Part shown: positions 1-7,280 of the stretch, piece by piece
How positions within the stretch are numbered: the first letter of the stretch is position 1
Layout of the letters: each line of letters begins with the position of its first letter
Assembly: GCA_045631845.1 (NCBI GenBank)
Contig: JAZQVM010000070.1
Span: forward strand, 1-14,439
Source of the DNA: CAKSHC01 sp045631845
GTDB lineage: Bacteria; Bacillota; Clostridia; Oscillospirales; UMGS1783
Direction of reading: 5' to 3'
Length of the DNA stretch: 14,439 nt
Position numbers and translations under genes: made by a program
Notes under the pieces: model-generated
The model's input: the letters and a program-made list of their open reading frames with translations, nothing else
The model's database searches: none
Told to the model about the DNA's origin: nothing

Positions 1-61
1 CTTATTGATGATTATATTTATTATTTTAATCATCATCGCTTTTCTGTTAAATGCGGACGGA

Positions 62-96
62 AAAGCCCTGTTCAATTTCGCACTGAACAGGGCTTT
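62..96. terminator. Hairpin terminator downstream of tatD
   Basis: A perfect 13-bp inverted repeat (62-74 pairing with 84-96, 9-base loop) lies 64 bases past the tatD stop. On the minus strand the right arm runs into TTTT, so it can end the metG-tatD transcript. On the plus strand a T-rich stretch (107-113) follows ten bases later, so it may also serve a gene entering from the left edge. The stem is strong but the U-tract is weak in both directions. Confidence 0.6.
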
Positions 97-159
97 GGTT
101 AAAAATCTTTTTTAGTGTCTACTTTTGCTTGACACTTTCACTTGATGCAGAGCCACTTT

Positions 160-918
160 TTATATGCCATAAAAGCGTTTTCCGTTCTCAAAGGTAATTT
201 GGGCAACCTCGTCTTGGGTCATACCCCAAATCTCCGCCACCTTGGCCGCCACAAAAGGCACTAAGGATGGATCGTTGCGCTCCCCTCGATGCGGTTCGGG
301 CGAAAGATACGGACAGTCGGTCTCAATCAAAACCCGATCGTGCGGCAGGGTGGCCAACACCTCTCGAGCCTTGTGCGCATTCTTAAAGGTCACAATACCG
401 TTAAAGGAGAGATAATATCCCATCTTCAGCAGAATCTGGGCCGTCTCTACACTCCCCGAATAGGAATGTACCACACCTTGAACATTCGGAAACTCCTTGA
501 GAATCTCCAGCGTGTCCTGCGTCGCCTCTCGGCTGTGAATCACCACCGGCAACCCCAGTTTCTCGGCTAATGCCATCTGCCGCCGAAAGGCCACGAACTG
601 CTTGTCCTTGTCGGTGTCCTCGTAGTGGTAGTCCAATCCAATCTCACCAATCGCCTTTACCTTGTCATGCTTGGCCAAGGACTCCAGCTCGGCGTAATGC
701 TCCTCGGTCAGATCGTAGGTATCACACGGATGAAACCCTACCGTTGCGTAGATGCCGTCAAATTGCTCAGAAAGCGCCACTGCCGCACGGGAGGACTCCA
801 AATGAGCACCGATATTCATAATCAACGAAACACCCGCCAAACGGCACTTTTCAAGCATTTCATGGCGATCCTCATTAAAGCGGGCATCGTCCACATGGGC
901 ATGCGTGTCAAAATACAT
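160..918 (-). CDS. tatD: TatD-family metal-dependent hydrolase (putative DNase)
   Basis: This is a TatD-family TIM-barrel hydrolase of 252 residues, the usual family length. Members are metal-dependent 3'-5' exonucleases or DNases, and the Firmicutes copy is usually called YabD/YcfH. The metal ligands are visible: H6 and H8 in the N-terminal HAH, E92 in GEIGLDYHY, H128 in VIHSR, H151 in VHSYSG and D201 in ETDCPYL. The reading frame stays open for 13 more codons upstream. I chose the ATG at 918 because the family starts at the MYFDTHAH motif, the longer form would run into metG, and an AGG at about 927-929 sits 9 bases upstream. Only one base separates it from the metG stop codon, so the two genes form an operon with likely translational coupling. 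The family is certain; the exact substrate is not. Confidence 0.95.
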   Translation of the reverse strand: MYFDTHAHVDDARFNEDRHEMLEKCRLAGVSLIMNIGAHLESSRAAVALSEQFDGIYATVGFHPCDTYDLTEEHYAELESLAKHDKVKAIGEIGLDYHYEDTDKDKQFVAFRRQMALAEKLGLPVVIHSREATQDTLEILKEFPNVQGVVHSYSGSVETAQILLKMGYYLSFNGIVTFKNAHKAREVLATLPHDRVLIETDCPYLSPEPHRGERNDPSLVPFVAAKVAEIWGMTQDEVAQITFENGKRFYGI

Positions 919-919
919 C

Positions 920-2857
920 TTAGCGAACCTGCGAACCGGGCGCAATGTCAGCGTCAAGGAAGATCACGCGCACATCATCCTCGCCCGCATCGCAGGCCAG
1001 GATCATACCATTACTCTCCACGCCGCACAATTTAGCAGGCTTGAGATTTTCTACAATCACAACCACCTTGCCAATCAAATCTTCCGGCTTGTACCACTTG
1101 GCAATGCCCGATACAACCTGACGCTTGTCGCCGCAATCGAGCTGAATCTTGAGCAGCTTCTTGCTCTTGGGCACCGGCTCACATTCCAAAATCTTGGCCG
1201 CTACCAAGTTTACTTTAGCAAAATCATCAATATCAATCAAACTGGCTACATTCGCCTTTTCTTCCACAACCGGTTCCTCTTTCTTTTGGGTTAAAGCCGC
1301 CAAGCTTTCCAGCTCCTTGGCTACGTCAATACGGGGATAGAGCGCCGCACCGGGATGCACCGTCACATCAAGGGGCAGGGAAGCGGGACGGCGGAGCGAA
1401 TCCCACTCGGTCAGGGCGGTGTCCGTCACGCCCAACTGTTCAAACATACGGGGCGCCGTCTCAGGCATAAAGGGCGCAATCATTACGCCGCACAGGCGCA
1501 ACATCTCGCACAGGTTATACAGAACGGTAGCCAATCTCGGCTTGTTGGCCTCATCCTTGGCCAATACCCAAGGCATCGTTTCATCAATATACTTGTTGGT
1601 GCGGGAGATCAGCTTCCAGATCTCGGCCAACGCATTGGAGAATAACAACTGCTCCATATTCTCTTCTACCTTGTCCACCGTAGCCGCCGCCAAGGCATAG
1701 AGTTCCTCGTCAAGTGCTTCGGCTTTACGGTCGGTCGGCAGGGTGCCGCCGAAATATTTGTTCACCATCGCCACCGAACGGGACAACAGATTGCCCAGAT
1801 CGTTGGCCAAGTCAAAGTTAATGCGGTTAATGAGCGCTTCGTTGGAATAAATACCGTCCGAACCGAAAGGAATCTCACGAAGCAGGAAATAGCGAATGGC
1901 ATCCACGCCATAACGTTCGCACAAAATCACAGGATCAACCACGTTACCAAAGGACTTGCTCATCTTGCCGCCCTCCAGCAACAACCAACCGTGCCCAAAT
2001 ACCTTCTTCGGTAAGGGCAGATCCAGTGCCATCAGCATGGCCGGCCAAATGATGGTGTGGAAACGAATGATCTCCTTGCCCACCAAATGCACATCGCACG
2101 GCCAGTACTTGTCATAATCGTTGTACTGCTCGTTGCCATAACCAAGAGCGGTGATGTAGTTGGAAAGGGCATCGATCCAAACATAGACCACATGACCCGG
2201 ATCAAAATCCACCGGTACACCCCAGTCAAAGGAAGTACGGGATACACACAAATCCTCCAATCCCGGCTTGATGAAATTGTTGATCATCTCATTGAGGCGG
2301 GATTCGGGCTGTACGAAATCGGGATGGGACTCGTAGTATTCGATCAAACGATCCTGATACTTGGAAAGTTTGAAGAAATAAGCTTCTTCCTTGGCCTTCT
2401 CGACGGGACGGCCGCAGTCGGGACATTTGCCGTCCACCAACTGGGTCTCGGTCCAGAAAGACTCACAAGGGGCGCAGTACAAGCCCTCATAACTGCCCTT
2501 GTAAATGTCGCCGTTGTCATACATCTTCTTAAAGATCTTCTGAATACTGGCCACATGATAATCATCTGTCGTGCGGATAAAGCGGTCGTTGCTGATGTTG
2601 AGCAACTTCCACAGATCCTTAATGGATGCCACAATATCATCCACAAACTGCTGAGGAGTTACCCCCTTAGCCTCGGCCTTGCGCTGGATCTTCTGCCCGT
2701 GCTCATCCGTGCCGGTCAGGAACATCACGTCATAGCCCCGAGCCCGCTTATAGCGCGCCATGGCATCGGCCGCCACCGTGGTGTACGAGTGACCGATATG
2801 CAACTTGTCCGACGGATAATAGATCGGAGTCGTAATATAAAATGTCTTCTTGTCCAT
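920..2857 (-). CDS. metG: Methionyl-tRNA synthetase
   Basis: This class I aminoacyl-tRNA synthetase charges tRNA-Met with methionine in the cytoplasm. It has 645 residues. The catalytic signatures are HIGH at 20-23 and KMSKS at 298-302. A four-cysteine zinc knuckle (C128, C131, C145, C148) lies in the connective peptide. From about residue 540 the C-terminus is an OB-fold tRNA-binding (EMAP/Trbp111-like) domain that helps dimerisation and tRNA binding. The frame is open seven codons further (to 2878), but I chose the ATG at 2857: an AAGGTGG ribosome site lies 8 bases upstream of it and the family begins close to the YITTPIYY strand. It is the first gene of the metG-tatD operon, transcribed from a promoter at 2891-2919 with a leader of only about 27 bases, too short for a T-box or SAM riboswitch. 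Confidence 0.98.
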   Translation of the reverse strand: MDKKTFYITTPIYYPSDKLHIGHSYTTVAADAMARYKRARGYDVMFLTGTDEHGQKIQRKAEAKGVTPQQFVDDIVASIKDLWKLLNISNDRFIRTTDDYHVASIQKIFKKMYDNGDIYKGSYEGLYCAPCESFWTETQLVDGKCPDCGRPVEKAKEEAYFFKLSKYQDRLIEYYESHPDFVQPESRLNEMINNFIKPGLEDLCVSRTSFDWGVPVDFDPGHVVYVWIDALSNYITALGYGNEQYNDYDKYWPCDVHLVGKEIIRFHTIIWPAMLMALDLPLPKKVFGHGWLLLEGGKMSKSFGNVVDPVILCERYGVDAIRYFLLREIPFGSDGIYSNEALINRINFDLANDLGNLLSRSVAMVNKYFGGTLPTDRKAEALDEELYALAAATVDKVEENMEQLLFSNALAEIWKLISRTNKYIDETMPWVLAKDEANKPRLATVLYNLCEMLRLCGVMIAPFMPETAPRMFEQLGVTDTALTEWDSLRRPASLPLDVTVHPGAALYPRIDVAKELESLAALTQKKEEPVVEEKANVASLIDIDDFAKVNLVAAKILECEPVPKSKKLLKIQLDCGDKRQVVSGIAKWYKPEDLIGKVVVIVENLKPAKLCGVESNGMILACDAGEDDVRVIFLDADIAPGSQVR

Positions 2858-2890
2858 AATGGATACCACCTTCATCATTACTAATCATAT

Positions 2891-2919
2891 ATTATACTCC
2901 ACTTTACCAGTAATTTCAA
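2891..2919 (-). promoter_or_regulatory. Sigma-A promoter of metG-tatD
   Basis: Read on the minus strand, TTGAAA (2914-2919) and TATAAT (2891-2896) are separated by exactly 17 bases. This differs from the vegetative consensus at two -35 positions only. The predicted start, near 2884, gives a short leader carrying the AAGGTGG site. The promoter is back to back with that of the divergent FHA-SEDS gene, the two -35 boxes lying 28 bases apart. Confidence 0.85.
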
Positions 2920-2947
2920 TCCTTTCTTTATATAAAAACAGATGGGA

Positions 2948-2976
2948 TTGCGCTATGGAGAAAAACATGGTATAAT
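2948..2976 (+). promoter_or_regulatory. Extended -10 promoter of the FHA-SEDS/PBP operon; leaderless start predicted
   Basis: TTGCGC (2948-2953) and a perfect TATAAT (2971-2976) are 17 bases apart, and the bases before the -10 box (TGG) make it an extended -10 promoter. Transcription should start 6-7 bases past the -10 box, at or next to the A of the ATG at 2983. No ribosome site can then precede the start codon; the nearest GGAG (2957-2960) lies upstream of the -10 box. Confidence 0.8.
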
Positions 2977-2982
2977 AGAAAT

Positions 2983-4740
2983 ATGAATATACGGGATATA
3001 TACAACTGGATTATGGAGGCTTTCTCGGCGGAGGATGCCTATTTATCGGTTAACCCAGCGTTTGCCAATACCGTCAATGGGGTATTGCGCTGGATCATTC
3101 CCGCTGTGCTGATTTTTATTGTGGGGCGGTGTGCCTACTCGCTGTTGCGGGGTAAGAATCAGGAGTTGTGGGGCTACCTAAAATTTCCTAACGACAGTTA
3201 TGTGCCGTTGCGGCATTGGGAGAATTTATTGGGGCGTTCTCGGAGTGCCGATGTGCGTATTGCTATGCCTGAAGTGTCCCGTCAGCATGCGGTTTTAACC
3301 CGTCGGCAAAAGGGGATCTGGTATATTTTTGATGCCGAGTCCAAGGGCGGCGTGCTGGTCAACGGCAAATTGATCGACAAGCAAAAGCAGGTCAAATTCG
3401 GCGATCGGATCGCGGTAGGCGGAGTGGAATTGACCTTGGTGGCGCCGACTGCGACCGAAGTGATGGATGACTGTCAGGTATCGCAGACATCTTCGGTGAC
3501 GGTGATGCCGCTGATTACCCAGATTTTCCTTAGTCTTTTTTCGTTATTGTGTTTGTTGGCGTTATTGGTCAATGCTCGTGTCAATCCCTATTTGTTGCTA
3601 ACGGTGTTTAGCGGAATCAATGGGGTGATGTGGGGGTATTACGGGCTGATGCGGATGATTCGCCGCAGTGGGTTCGAAATTGAGAGTTTGGCCTTTCTGC
3701 TTACCATTCTTGGTTTTTGCACGGCGGCCAGTGCGGCACCGTACAGTCTGCTCAAGCAGTTTGCGGCGTTTGTGATCGGTGTGTTGCTATTCCTGTTTGT
3801 TGGATGGTGTTTGCGGGATCTCAAGCGGTCGCAGGTGATGCGATGGGTGATGTCGGCGGTTGGGATTGGGCTGTTATTGCTCACATTCCTTTTTGCCGAA
3901 ACCATCAATGGGGCACGAAACTGGTTGTTTATCGGGGGGATGTCCATACAGCCGTCGGAACTTAGCAAGATCTGCTTTGTCTATGCGGGGGCGGCGACGC
4001 TGGATCGGTTGTTGACCAAGCGAAATCTATTATTATATATCCTGTTTAGCGGTGCCTGTGTGGGGTTATTGGCTCTGATGAATGATTTTGGCACAGCCTT
4101 GATCTTTTTTGTCACCTTTTTGGCGGTGGCCTTCTTGCGGTCGGGGCGGTTGTCGGCGATTCTGCTGGGTTCGGCTTCGGCGGGTTTGGCGGCATTGATG
4201 GTGCTGAAATTTCGGCCTTATGTACTCAATCGCTTCAAGGCATGGCGTAACGTGTGGGCATACGCCGATTCGCTCGGATATCAGCAGACGAGAGTGCTGG
4301 CTTGTGCGGCCTCGGGCGGTGTGCTGGGGCTGGGGATCGGTCGGGGCTGGCTGCGGCATGTGGCGGCGGCCGATACCGATTTGGTGTTTGGTATGCTCTG
4401 TGAAGAATGGGGCATTTTGGTGGCGGTTTGTGCCGTGTCGGTGATTGTGCTCATGGCGGTATTTACCTTTAAGCAGGCGGCGAGCGGGCGTTCAACCTTC
4501 TATACCATCGCATCTTGTGCGGCGGTGTGTATGATGCTGGTACAAACGATGCTCAATGTGTGCGGCAGTATAGACGTTTTACCCCTAACGGGCGTCACCT
4601 TCCCCTTTGTATCCAATGGTGGATCGAGTATGTTATGTGCGTGGGGATTGTTGGCCTTTATTAAGGCGGCCGATGTGCGTCCGGGGGCCAGTTTTGCCAT
4701 CAAGCAGGTATCGCAGAAGCGACGGAGGAAACGCAAATGA
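2983..4740 (+). CDS. FHA domain-SEDS (FtsW/RodA/SpoVE) fusion, peptidoglycan polymerase
   Basis: This 585-residue membrane protein joins a phosphothreonine-reading FHA domain to a SEDS glycosyltransferase, which polymerises lipid II into glycan strands. A first membrane segment (about 34-56) is followed by a cytoplasmic FHA domain (about 68-155) with its hallmark residues: G84-R85, the SRQH motif at 99-102 and N127-G128. From about 173 the multi-spanning SEDS region has the NGARNW-x(8)-QPSE block (309-326), NDFGTA (367-372), D429 just before GYQQ (in the region of the family's catalytic Asp) and the signature FPFVSNGGSSM (540-550). The C-terminus is very basic (seven Lys/Arg among the last seven residues). 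It overlaps the next gene, a class B PBP, by ATGA, the usual SEDS-PBP pairing. No Ser/Thr kinase is present in the window. The family is clear; whether it acts in elongation, division or spore-cortex synthesis is not. The ATG is the first usual start codon in frame after the promoter and has no ribosome site. Confidence 0.92.
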   Translation: MNIRDIYNWIMEAFSAEDAYLSVNPAFANTVNGVLRWIIPAVLIFIVGRCAYSLLRGKNQELWGYLKFPNDSYVPLRHWENLLGRSRSADVRIAMPEVSRQHAVLTRRQKGIWYIFDAESKGGVLVNGKLIDKQKQVKFGDRIAVGGVELTLVAPTATEVMDDCQVSQTSSVTVMPLITQIFLSLFSLLCLLALLVNARVNPYLLLTVFSGINGVMWGYYGLMRMIRRSGFEIESLAFLLTILGFCTAASAAPYSLLKQFAAFVIGVLLFLFVGWCLRDLKRSQVMRWVMSAVGIGLLLLTFLFAETINGARNWLFIGGMSIQPSELSKICFVYAGAATLDRLLTKRNLLLYILFSGACVGLLALMNDFGTALIFFVTFLAVAFLRSGRLSAILLGSASAGLAALMVLKFRPYVLNRFKAWRNVWAYADSLGYQQTRVLACAASGGVLGLGIGRGWLRHVAAADTDLVFGMLCEEWGILVAVCAVSVIVLMAVFTFKQAASGRSTFYTIASCAAVCMMLVQTMLNVCGSIDVLPLTGVTFPFVSNGGSSMLCAWGLLAFIKAADVRPGASFAIKQVSQKRRRKRK

Positions 4741-6074
4741 ATAAAGTATTTCGTCGTAGTATCGTGGCCTTGGTGTTGGCGGCGCTCTTATTGGGCGGCG
4801 TGGGATTTTTCTTGTTTGAGTATGTGGTGCAGGGACGGACATGGGCGACACAGACCCGTAATCCGCACCTATACACCAATGGAATTTTAGATGATTTGCG
4901 GATCACCGATCGAAACGGTGCGCTGCTGTTTTCGTCGGAAAATGGCAAGGTTGTGTGGCATGAAGATGCGGCGGTGCGCCGTGCGGTAGTGCACGCCATC
5001 GGTGATATGCAGGGGAATATCGGAAGCGGTGTCATTCATCAATATCGGGAAAAATGGATTGATTTCGGGCATTTTGGCGGGGTGTACCGCTACGTTAATG
5101 GTGGCCGAACCCTGCTGTTGAATCTGGACGCTCGGTTGTGTGCCGCGGCGGCCAAAGCGTTGGGAAAATATGACGGCGTAGTGGGTGTGCTCAACTATCA
5201 AACGGGTGAGATTTATACCATGGTCAGCGCCTCCAACTTTGATCCGATGTTTGCTCCTGAGTCGCTGGGCGAGGGGATGTATCTCAATCGGTTTTTATCG
5301 GCGGTGTATACACCCGGTTCGGTTTATAAGATCGTGACATTGCAGGCGGCGGTTGAGAATTTGCCCGATTGGCAGGAGATGACCTTTACCTGTAAAGGCA
5401 AATGCGAGATTGGTGGGGAAGTGATCACCTGTTCCGGCGTTCACGGTCAGCAGGATGTCAAACAGGCCTTTGCTAATTCCTGCAACTGTGCTTTTGGTGA
5501 GCTGGCGGTGGCTGTTGGCAAGGAAAAACTTATCGCAACGGCCCAGCGGGCTGGGCTGACAACGGCGGCTACTGTCGATTGGCAGAAGACGGCGGTGGGA
5601 GAGATCACGGTGGAGGATGGCGCCGATGCGCAATTGGCATGGTCTGGCATCGGGCAACATCTGGACACGGTAAATCCAGCGGCCTTTCTGCGCTATGTGG
5701 GCGCAATTGCCAATGGCGGCGTTGCCGTGCCGATGCGACTGTGCGGCAGTTCGGTGAAGGGAAACGGTGCCGTGGTAACAGAGAAAACAGAAAAATCACA
5801 GGAGATCATGAGTGCCCAAACGGCACAAATCCTGTCGGAGTATATGCAAAATAATGTAGAGAAACAATACGGTGCGTGGCGATTCGGCGGTCTTGCTGTG
5901 GGAGCCAAATCGGGTACGGCTCAACAGGACGATAAGGCACCGCACTCGGTATTTACCGGTTTTGTGGCCGATGAAAGCCTGCCGATAGCCTTTTTCATGC
6001 TGGCCGAGCACGCCGGTGCCGGTCAAGGCGTGGCCATGCAGACGGCAAGTACCCTTGTCAGAGAGATAAAATAA
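4737..6074 (+). CDS. Class B penicillin-binding transpeptidase (PbpA/FtsI-like)
   Basis: This DD-transpeptidase crosslinks peptidoglycan outside the membrane and is the expected partner of the SEDS polymerase encoded just upstream. It is 445 residues long. One N-terminal membrane anchor (about 8-31) is followed by a short pedestal (about 35-130) and the transpeptidase domain (about 140-445). All three active-site motifs are intact: SVYK at 195-198 with nucleophile S195, SCN at 248-250, and KSGT at 391-394. It has no PASTA domains and is shorter than most FtsI/Pbp2 proteins, resembling the PbpA type that pairs with RodA in actinobacteria and clostridia. It starts in the ATGA overlap with the SEDS gene, with GGAGG (4724-4728) 8 bases upstream, so translation is probably coupled. 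Its transcript ends at the palindrome immediately after the stop. Confidence 0.95.
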   Translation: MNKVFRRSIVALVLAALLLGGVGFFLFEYVVQGRTWATQTRNPHLYTNGILDDLRITDRNGALLFSSENGKVVWHEDAAVRRAVVHAIGDMQGNIGSGVIHQYREKWIDFGHFGGVYRYVNGGRTLLLNLDARLCAAAAKALGKYDGVVGVLNYQTGEIYTMVSASNFDPMFAPESLGEGMYLNRFLSAVYTPGSVYKIVTLQAAVENLPDWQEMTFTCKGKCEIGGEVITCSGVHGQQDVKQAFANSCNCAFGELAVAVGKEKLIATAQRAGLTTAATVDWQKTAVGEITVEDGADAQLAWSGIGQHLDTVNPAAFLRYVGAIANGGVAVPMRLCGSSVKGNGAVVTEKTEKSQEIMSAQTAQILSEYMQNNVEKQYGAWRFGGLAVGAKSGTAQQDDKAPHSVFTGFVADESLPIAFFMLAEHAGAGQGVAMQTASTLVREIK

Positions 6075-6102
6075 AAACAGGAGGCAATTGCCTCCTGTTT
6101 TT
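6073..6102. terminator. Bidirectional terminator, perfect 30-bp palindrome
   Basis: Two perfect 15-base arms centred on CAATTG carry A5 on the left and T5 on the right, giving a GC-rich stem with a T-tract in either direction. It starts within the PBP stop codon and ends 10 bases before the uxuA stop, so it serves both convergent transcripts. Confidence 0.93.
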
Positions 6103-6111
6103 ATGCGTAAA

Positions 6112-7161
6112 TCAGTCTTCGATTGTGCCGCCGTTGGCTTCGATCAGACCATTGATATAGGCACTGCCCAAAGCACGGTCATACAGGCCGTAGCCCGGTT
6201 TGCCCGTTTCACCCCAGATCATGCGGCCGTGGTCAGGACGGAAATAACCGGTGAAGTTGGCATCCACCAGCGCCTTGACAATGGCATTCATGTCCAAGCT
6301 GCCCTTTTGGGTCAGATGGCCAGACTCCTCAAAACTGGTATCTTCCAAAATTTTAACATTGCGCAGATGCATAAACCCGATGCGGTTCATGTTGGCATAT
6401 TTAGCAACCATGGCGGGAATATCGTTCTTGGGCGAGCAACCCAGCGAGCCGGTGCACAAGCACAGCGAGTTGGCGGGGCTGTCTACCAATTTCAGAAAAC
6501 GATCGAGATTTTCTTCGTTGGTAATAATGCGAGGCAGACCGAAAATCGGATAGGGGGGATCGTCGGGATGAATGGCCATCACTACATCACAAGCCTCAGC
6601 CACCGGAATGACCTTCTTAAGGAAGTATTCGATGTTAGCCCACAATCCTTCTTCACCCAGTTCGCCGTAGGCGGTAATCAGCTCACGCACCTCGTCCTGA
6701 CTGTAACTGGCATCCCAACCGGGAAGATGAATGTCGTCCTTAAGCGGATCTAAGCCTCTCATCTGATCCCAGTACATAACCAGACTGGTCGAACCGTCAA
6801 CACCGGCTTTATCAAGCTGGGTGCGGGTCCAGTCAAAAACGGGCATGAAATTGTATGTCACGCACTTAACGCCGTACTTGGCGCAACGGCGGATGTTTTC
6901 ACAATAATTTTCAATATGACGATCACGCTCGGGCTTGCCGAGTTTGATCTCCTCAGTAACGGGTATGGATTCGACTACGTCGAAGACCAGCCCGTTTTTT
7001 TTGCATTCATCGGCAATGTGCTTGATGCTTTCTTCCGGCCATACCTCACCGGGCTTGACGTCGTACACGGCAGATACGATGGAACGCATGCCGGGAATCT
7101 GACGGATGTAGGCAAGTGTAACAGGATCGCTGTCACCATACCAGCGGAATGAACTTTTCAT
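6112..7161 (-). CDS. uxuA: Mannonate dehydratase
   Basis: UxuA dehydrates D-mannonate to 2-keto-3-deoxy-D-gluconate, a step in glucuronate breakdown in the cytoplasm. The 349-residue protein is of normal family length and similar throughout, starting with MKSSFRWYG. Candidate metal ligands are H198 (AIHPDD), C236 (LCTGS), H265 (MHLRNV) and D310-H311 (RPDHGR). They lie where the characterised streptococcal enzyme has its Mn-binding His, Cys, His and Asp. The start is fixed by an AGGAGG (7168-7173) six bases upstream. The gene has its own promoter, diverges from the GPH transporter operon and shares a 119-bp intergenic region with it. The context suggests the transporter brings in a hexuronate-containing sugar. 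The kinase, aldolase, isomerase and reductase of the pathway are not in the window. Confidence 0.96.
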   Translation of the reverse strand: MKSSFRWYGDSDPVTLAYIRQIPGMRSIVSAVYDVKPGEVWPEESIKHIADECKKNGLVFDVVESIPVTEEIKLGKPERDRHIENYCENIRRCAKYGVKCVTYNFMPVFDWTRTQLDKAGVDGSTSLVMYWDQMRGLDPLKDDIHLPGWDASYSQDEVRELITAYGELGEEGLWANIEYFLKKVIPVAEACDVVMAIHPDDPPYPIFGLPRIITNEENLDRFLKLVDSPANSLCLCTGSLGCSPKNDIPAMVAKYANMNRIGFMHLRNVKILEDTSFEESGHLTQKGSLDMNAIVKALVDANFTGYFRPDHGRMIWGETGKPGYGLYDRALGSAYINGLIEANGGTIED

Positions 7162-7189
7162 AAATTTCCTCCTAAGTGTTTATGCTTTT

Positions 7190-7218
7190 ATTTTATTGTA
7201 TTATGGGCAAAATTTCAA
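7190..7218 (-). promoter_or_regulatory. uxuA: Sigma-A promoter of uxuA
   Basis: On the minus strand TTGAAA (7213-7218) and TAAAAT (7190-7195) are separated by 17 bases, one mismatch from the -10 consensus. The leader is about 20-25 bases and contains AGGAGG. In the rest of the divergent region (7162-7280) I see no catabolite-repression (cre) site and no convincing plus-strand promoter; the best -10 candidate for the transporter, CATAAT at 7228-7233, lacks a -35 at the right distance. Confidence 0.75.
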
Positions 7219-7280
7219 GTATCTTTTCATAATTAGGAAAAAACAATCCAAAATAACGACAAACAAGAAAGGGTGATTGT

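Noticed and set aside
2..115. Open frame from the left edge coding a hydrophobic stretch (LLMIIFIILIIIAFLL) that ends at 115
   Set aside because: It could be the tail of a membrane protein, but AT-rich DNA gives such translations by chance and the frame runs through a 13-bp terminator stem. Sequence to the left of the window is needed.
114..136. Six-base inverted repeat AGTGTC/GACACT and a TTGACA at 129-134
   Set aside because: The stem is short with an 11-base loop, and there is no -10 box at 16-18 bases from the TTGACA.
2057..2884. Long open frame on the plus strand opposite metG (275 codons)
   Set aside because: It lies wholly antisense to the unmistakable metG and has no recognisable domain or ribosome site; a shadow frame in GC-rich DNA.
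2858..2890. T-box or SAM riboswitch for metG
   Set aside because: The predicted leader is only about 27 bases, too short for either, and shows no hairpin.
2955..2975. Tiny frame MEKNMV upstream of the FHA-SEDS gene as a leader peptide
   Set aside because: It lies between the -35 and -10 boxes, so it would not be in the transcript.
6088..6753. Plus-strand frame of 221 codons opposite uxuA
   Set aside because: It overlaps the terminator palindrome and the conserved uxuA coding region; no family features.
7162..7280. cre (CcpA) site or a strong plus-strand promoter in the divergent region
   Set aside because: No match to the cre palindrome; the CATAAT at 7228-7233 has no -35 partner at 16-18 bases.
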